This document shows positions 62,370-64,000 of a stretch of 64,000 nucleotides of DNA, piece after piece. Location: positions 6,929,001-6,993,000 of the forward strand of contig NZ_CP108370.1 of the NCBI RefSeq assembly GCF_035953295.1. Direction: 5' to 3'. Below the pieces are notes generated by a model that saw only the letters and a list, made by a program, of their open reading frames with translations, had not been told where the DNA came from and did not search any database. Position numbers and translations under genes: made by a program. How positions within the stretch are numbered: position 1 is the first letter of the stretch; the number at the start of each line of letters is the position of its first letter. The DNA is from Streptomyces sp. NBC_01335. GTDB lineage: Bacteria > Actinomycetota > Actinomycetes > Streptomycetales > Streptomycetaceae.

Positions 62370-63260
62370 TCAGGCCGACGGGTCGCCCGGACCGCCGAAC
62401 CCCCGGTGGAGCCGGTCCCCGCCGGCCAGGATCGCGGCGGCCAGGGCGTCCGCCGCCTCCGGCGAACCACCCCGGCGGTGGCCGTGCAGCAGGACGAAGT
62501 CGACGTCGCCGAGGTCCGGCAGCCCGGCCCTGGCCGGCACCTCCACCAGCCCCGGCGGGATCAGGCCCCGGGTGTGCGCCATCACGCCCAGCCCGGCCCG
62601 GGCCGCCGCGATCAGTCCGCTGAGGCTGCTGCTCGTGCAGGCCAGCCGCCAGGACCGGCCGTGCCGCTCCAGCACCTCCAGTGCGCGCGCCCGGGTGATG
62701 CCGGGCGGCGGGAACACGATCAGCGGCAGCGGCCGCTCCGGGTCGATCCGCAGCTGCGGCGCCCCGATCCAGGTCAGCGCGTCCCGCCCGACCAGCTCCC
62801 CGTGGGTGTCGCCGGTCCGCCGCTTCGCCAGCACGAGGTCCAGCCGACCGGCCGCGAGCGACTGGTGGAGCGAGCCGGACAGCTCCACCGTCAGCTCCAG
62901 GTCGACCTCCGGGTGCTCCTTGCGGAAGCCCTCCAGGATCTCCGGCAGCTGGGTCAGTACGAAGTCCTCCGAGGCGCCGAAGCGCAGCCGGCCGCGCAAC
63001 CGGGTCCCGGCGAAGAACGCGGAGGCCCGCTCGTGCGCCCGCAGGATCGTGCCGGCGAACCCGAGCATCGCCTCGCCGTCCTCCGTGAGGTCCACCCGAT
63101 GGGTGTCCCGCGTGAACAGCTGCCGGCCGGTTGCCTCCTCCAGCCGCCGCACGTGCTGGCTCACCGTTGACTGCCGGACGCCGAGCCGCCGGGCGGCCTG
63201 CGTGAAGCTCAAGGTCTGGGCGACCGCCAGGAAGGTGCGGAGCTGTGCGGGGTCGTACAT
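62370..63260 (-). CDS. LysR-family transcriptional regulator
   Basis: The 296-residue protein has the LysR winged helix (LRTFLAVAQTLSFTQAARRL, VRQSTVSQHVRRLE, residues ~7-41) and a periplasmic-binding-type effector domain. It begins at ATG 63260, with TAACCT 7 bases before it and no ribosome site. A LysR box overlaps that -10, which suggests autoregulation. The divergent bile-acid-symporter-type gene is the probable target. Confidence 0.92.
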   Translation of the reverse strand: MYDPAQLRTFLAVAQTLSFTQAARRLGVRQSTVSQHVRRLEEATGRQLFTRDTHRVDLTEDGEAMLGFAGTILRAHERASAFFAGTRLRGRLRFGASEDFVLTQLPEILEGFRKEHPEVDLELTVELSGSLHQSLAAGRLDLVLAKRRTGDTHGELVGRDALTWIGAPQLRIDPERPLPLIVFPPPGITRARALEVLERHGRSWRLACTSSSLSGLIAAARAGLGVMAHTRGLIPPGLVEVPARAGLPDLGDVDFVLLHGHRRGGSPEAADALAAAILAGGDRLHRGFGGPGDPSA

Positions 63261-63267
63261 GAAGGGC

Positions 63268-63287
63268 AGGTTATCGCGAACCGCGAT
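63268..63287. promoter_or_regulatory. LysR -10 (TAACCT) overlapped by a T-N11-A LysR box
   Basis: On the plus strand ATCGCG-AAC-CGCGAT at 63273-63287 is a perfect inverted repeat containing T-N11-A (74 to 86), the LysR consensus. It abuts the minus-strand -10 TAACCT at 63268-63273, 7 bases before the lysR-type start. Confidence 0.6.
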
Positions 63288-63380
63288 GACAGTGAGTTCG
63301 GTATGCGGGTTTCCCGATGGGGTGGGGCAGGAGCAGAATGGCGACTGTATACATTCGACCGTGAGACGAACGTGGAGCAC

Positions 63381-64000
63381 ATGAGCCCCCGCACCCTGAG
63401 GCTGCCGTCCTGGCTGCCCGTCGACCCGTACATCCTGGCGCTCATCGGGACAGTCGTGGTCGCCGCGCTGCTCCCCGCGTCGGGCACCGCCGCCGACGTG
63501 GCGGGCGACACCTCCACCGCCGCGGTCGCCTTCCTCTTCTTCCTCTACGGCTCCCGGCTCTCCACGGCCGAGGCGATGGACGGCCTGCGCCACTGGCGGC
63601 TCCACCTGACCGTGCTCTGCTCCACCTTCGTGGTCTTCCCGCTGCTGGGGCTGGCGAGCAAGGGCCTCGTCCCCTTCGTCCTGAGCCCGCAGCTCCAGTC
63701 CGGGTTTCTCTTCCTCTGCCTGGTGCCGTCCACCATCCAGTCGTCGATCGCCTTCACCTCGATCGCACGCGGAAACGTCCCTGCGGCGATCTGCGCGGGC
63801 TCCTTCTCCAGCATCGCCGGGATCGTGATCACCCCGCTGCTCGCCGCCCTGCTGCTCGGCGGCTCCGCCGGAGGCTTCTCCGCCGACTCCCTGGTGAAGA
63901 TCGTCCTGCAGCTGTTCGTCCCCTTCGTCGTGGGACAGCTGCTGCGCCGCTGGACCAGCGGCTTCCTCGGCCGCCACAAGAAGATCCTGGGCTACGTCGA
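63381..64000 (+). CDS. Bile acid:sodium symporter family protein (cut by right edge)
   Basis: The first 206 residues are present and the frame is open at the edge. They carry about six membrane helices and the SBF/P7-type signatures FLFFLYGSRLS, LCLVPSTIQSSIAFTSIARGN and GSFSSIAGIVITPLLAALLL, as in SLC10A7-like transporters. It should be an inner-membrane sodium-coupled carrier of an organic anion. ATG 63381 follows GTGGAG. It diverges from the LysR gene; a TGTATACA box near 63346-63353 may be part of its promoter. Confidence 0.88.
   Translation, partial: MSPRTLRLPSWLPVDPYILALIGTVVVAALLPASGTAADVAGDTSTAAVAFLFFLYGSRLSTAEAMDGLRHWRLHLTVLCSTFVVFPLLGLASKGLVPFVLSPQLQSGFLFLCLVPSTIQSSIAFTSIARGNVPAAICAGSFSSIAGIVITPLLAALLLGGSAGGFSADSLVKIVLQLFVPFVVGQLLRRWTSGFLGRHKKILGYV

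Overview
The window reads as actinobacterial chromosome, almost certainly Streptomyces. It is very GC-rich, with G or C in nearly every third codon position, frequent GTG and TTG starts, GGAGG-type ribosome sites, and many genes whose -10-like hexamer sits 6-8 bases before the start codon (leaderless transcripts). The gene families also fit: a ROK regulator beside a xylose-type ABC transporter, DUF6204, ALF repeats and a LAxTG sortase motif. No rRNA, tRNA, CRISPR array or complete insertion sequence is visible.

Layout. 1-2390: the end of a CorA-type transporter gene, a VOC protein and a secreted M64 metallopeptidase. 2841-12190: a phosphoesterase, then a tightly packed peptidase operon (M55, M20, S9, S66) facing a convergent S51 peptidase, followed by a secreted S15/CocE-type hydrolase and a small LapA-type membrane protein. 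12272-18103: GNAT, HAD, DJ-1/PfpI, a secreted trypsin-like protein that has lost two triad residues and carries FG-GAP repeats, and a large polytopic membrane protein. 18113-22652: a ROK regulator with xylH, xylG and xylF, the arrangement known around rok7B7 in Streptomyces. 22653-29769: a decayed MFS gene, DUF6204, an arginase-fold protein with altered metal ligands, a VOC protein, a methyltransferase, argG and a PAP2/diacylglycerol-kinase fusion.

29902-41350 is the most interesting part. A 9-kb gene encodes a 3014-residue secreted protein. In order it has a signal peptide, about eleven short beta-type repeats, two copies of a ~950-residue unit (globular cap plus Ala-rich coil), a Cys-rich and hydrophobic pre-toxin region, a Hint autoprocessing domain, and a 133-residue tip with the four acidic residues of a PIN-type RNase. 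Its stop codon overlaps by 4 bases a gene for a 104-residue protein with two CxxC pairs, the natural candidate for the immunity protein. Converging on this pair is a cell-wall-anchored ALF-repeat protein ending in LAATG.

41576-49740: a PLP-fold aminotransferase-like protein lacking the Schiff-base lysine, two metallo-beta-lactamase-fold hydrolases, and a module of M19-like dipeptidase, amidohydrolase, IclR regulator and ornithine-cyclodeaminase-like enzyme, then DedA. Three copies of a 162-bp TA-flanked inverted-repeat element (MITE) follow, two back to back at 49863-50188 and one at 57091 touching the stop codon of a pterin dehydratase gene. 50331-64000: a membrane phosphodiesterase-like protein, a LacI regulator, a second-type NAD-dependent DNA ligase, GNAT, pterin dehydratase, aldo/keto reductase, acyl-CoA synthetase, a TetR/NmrA pair with twin operators, and a LysR/bile-acid-symporter pair cut by the right edge.
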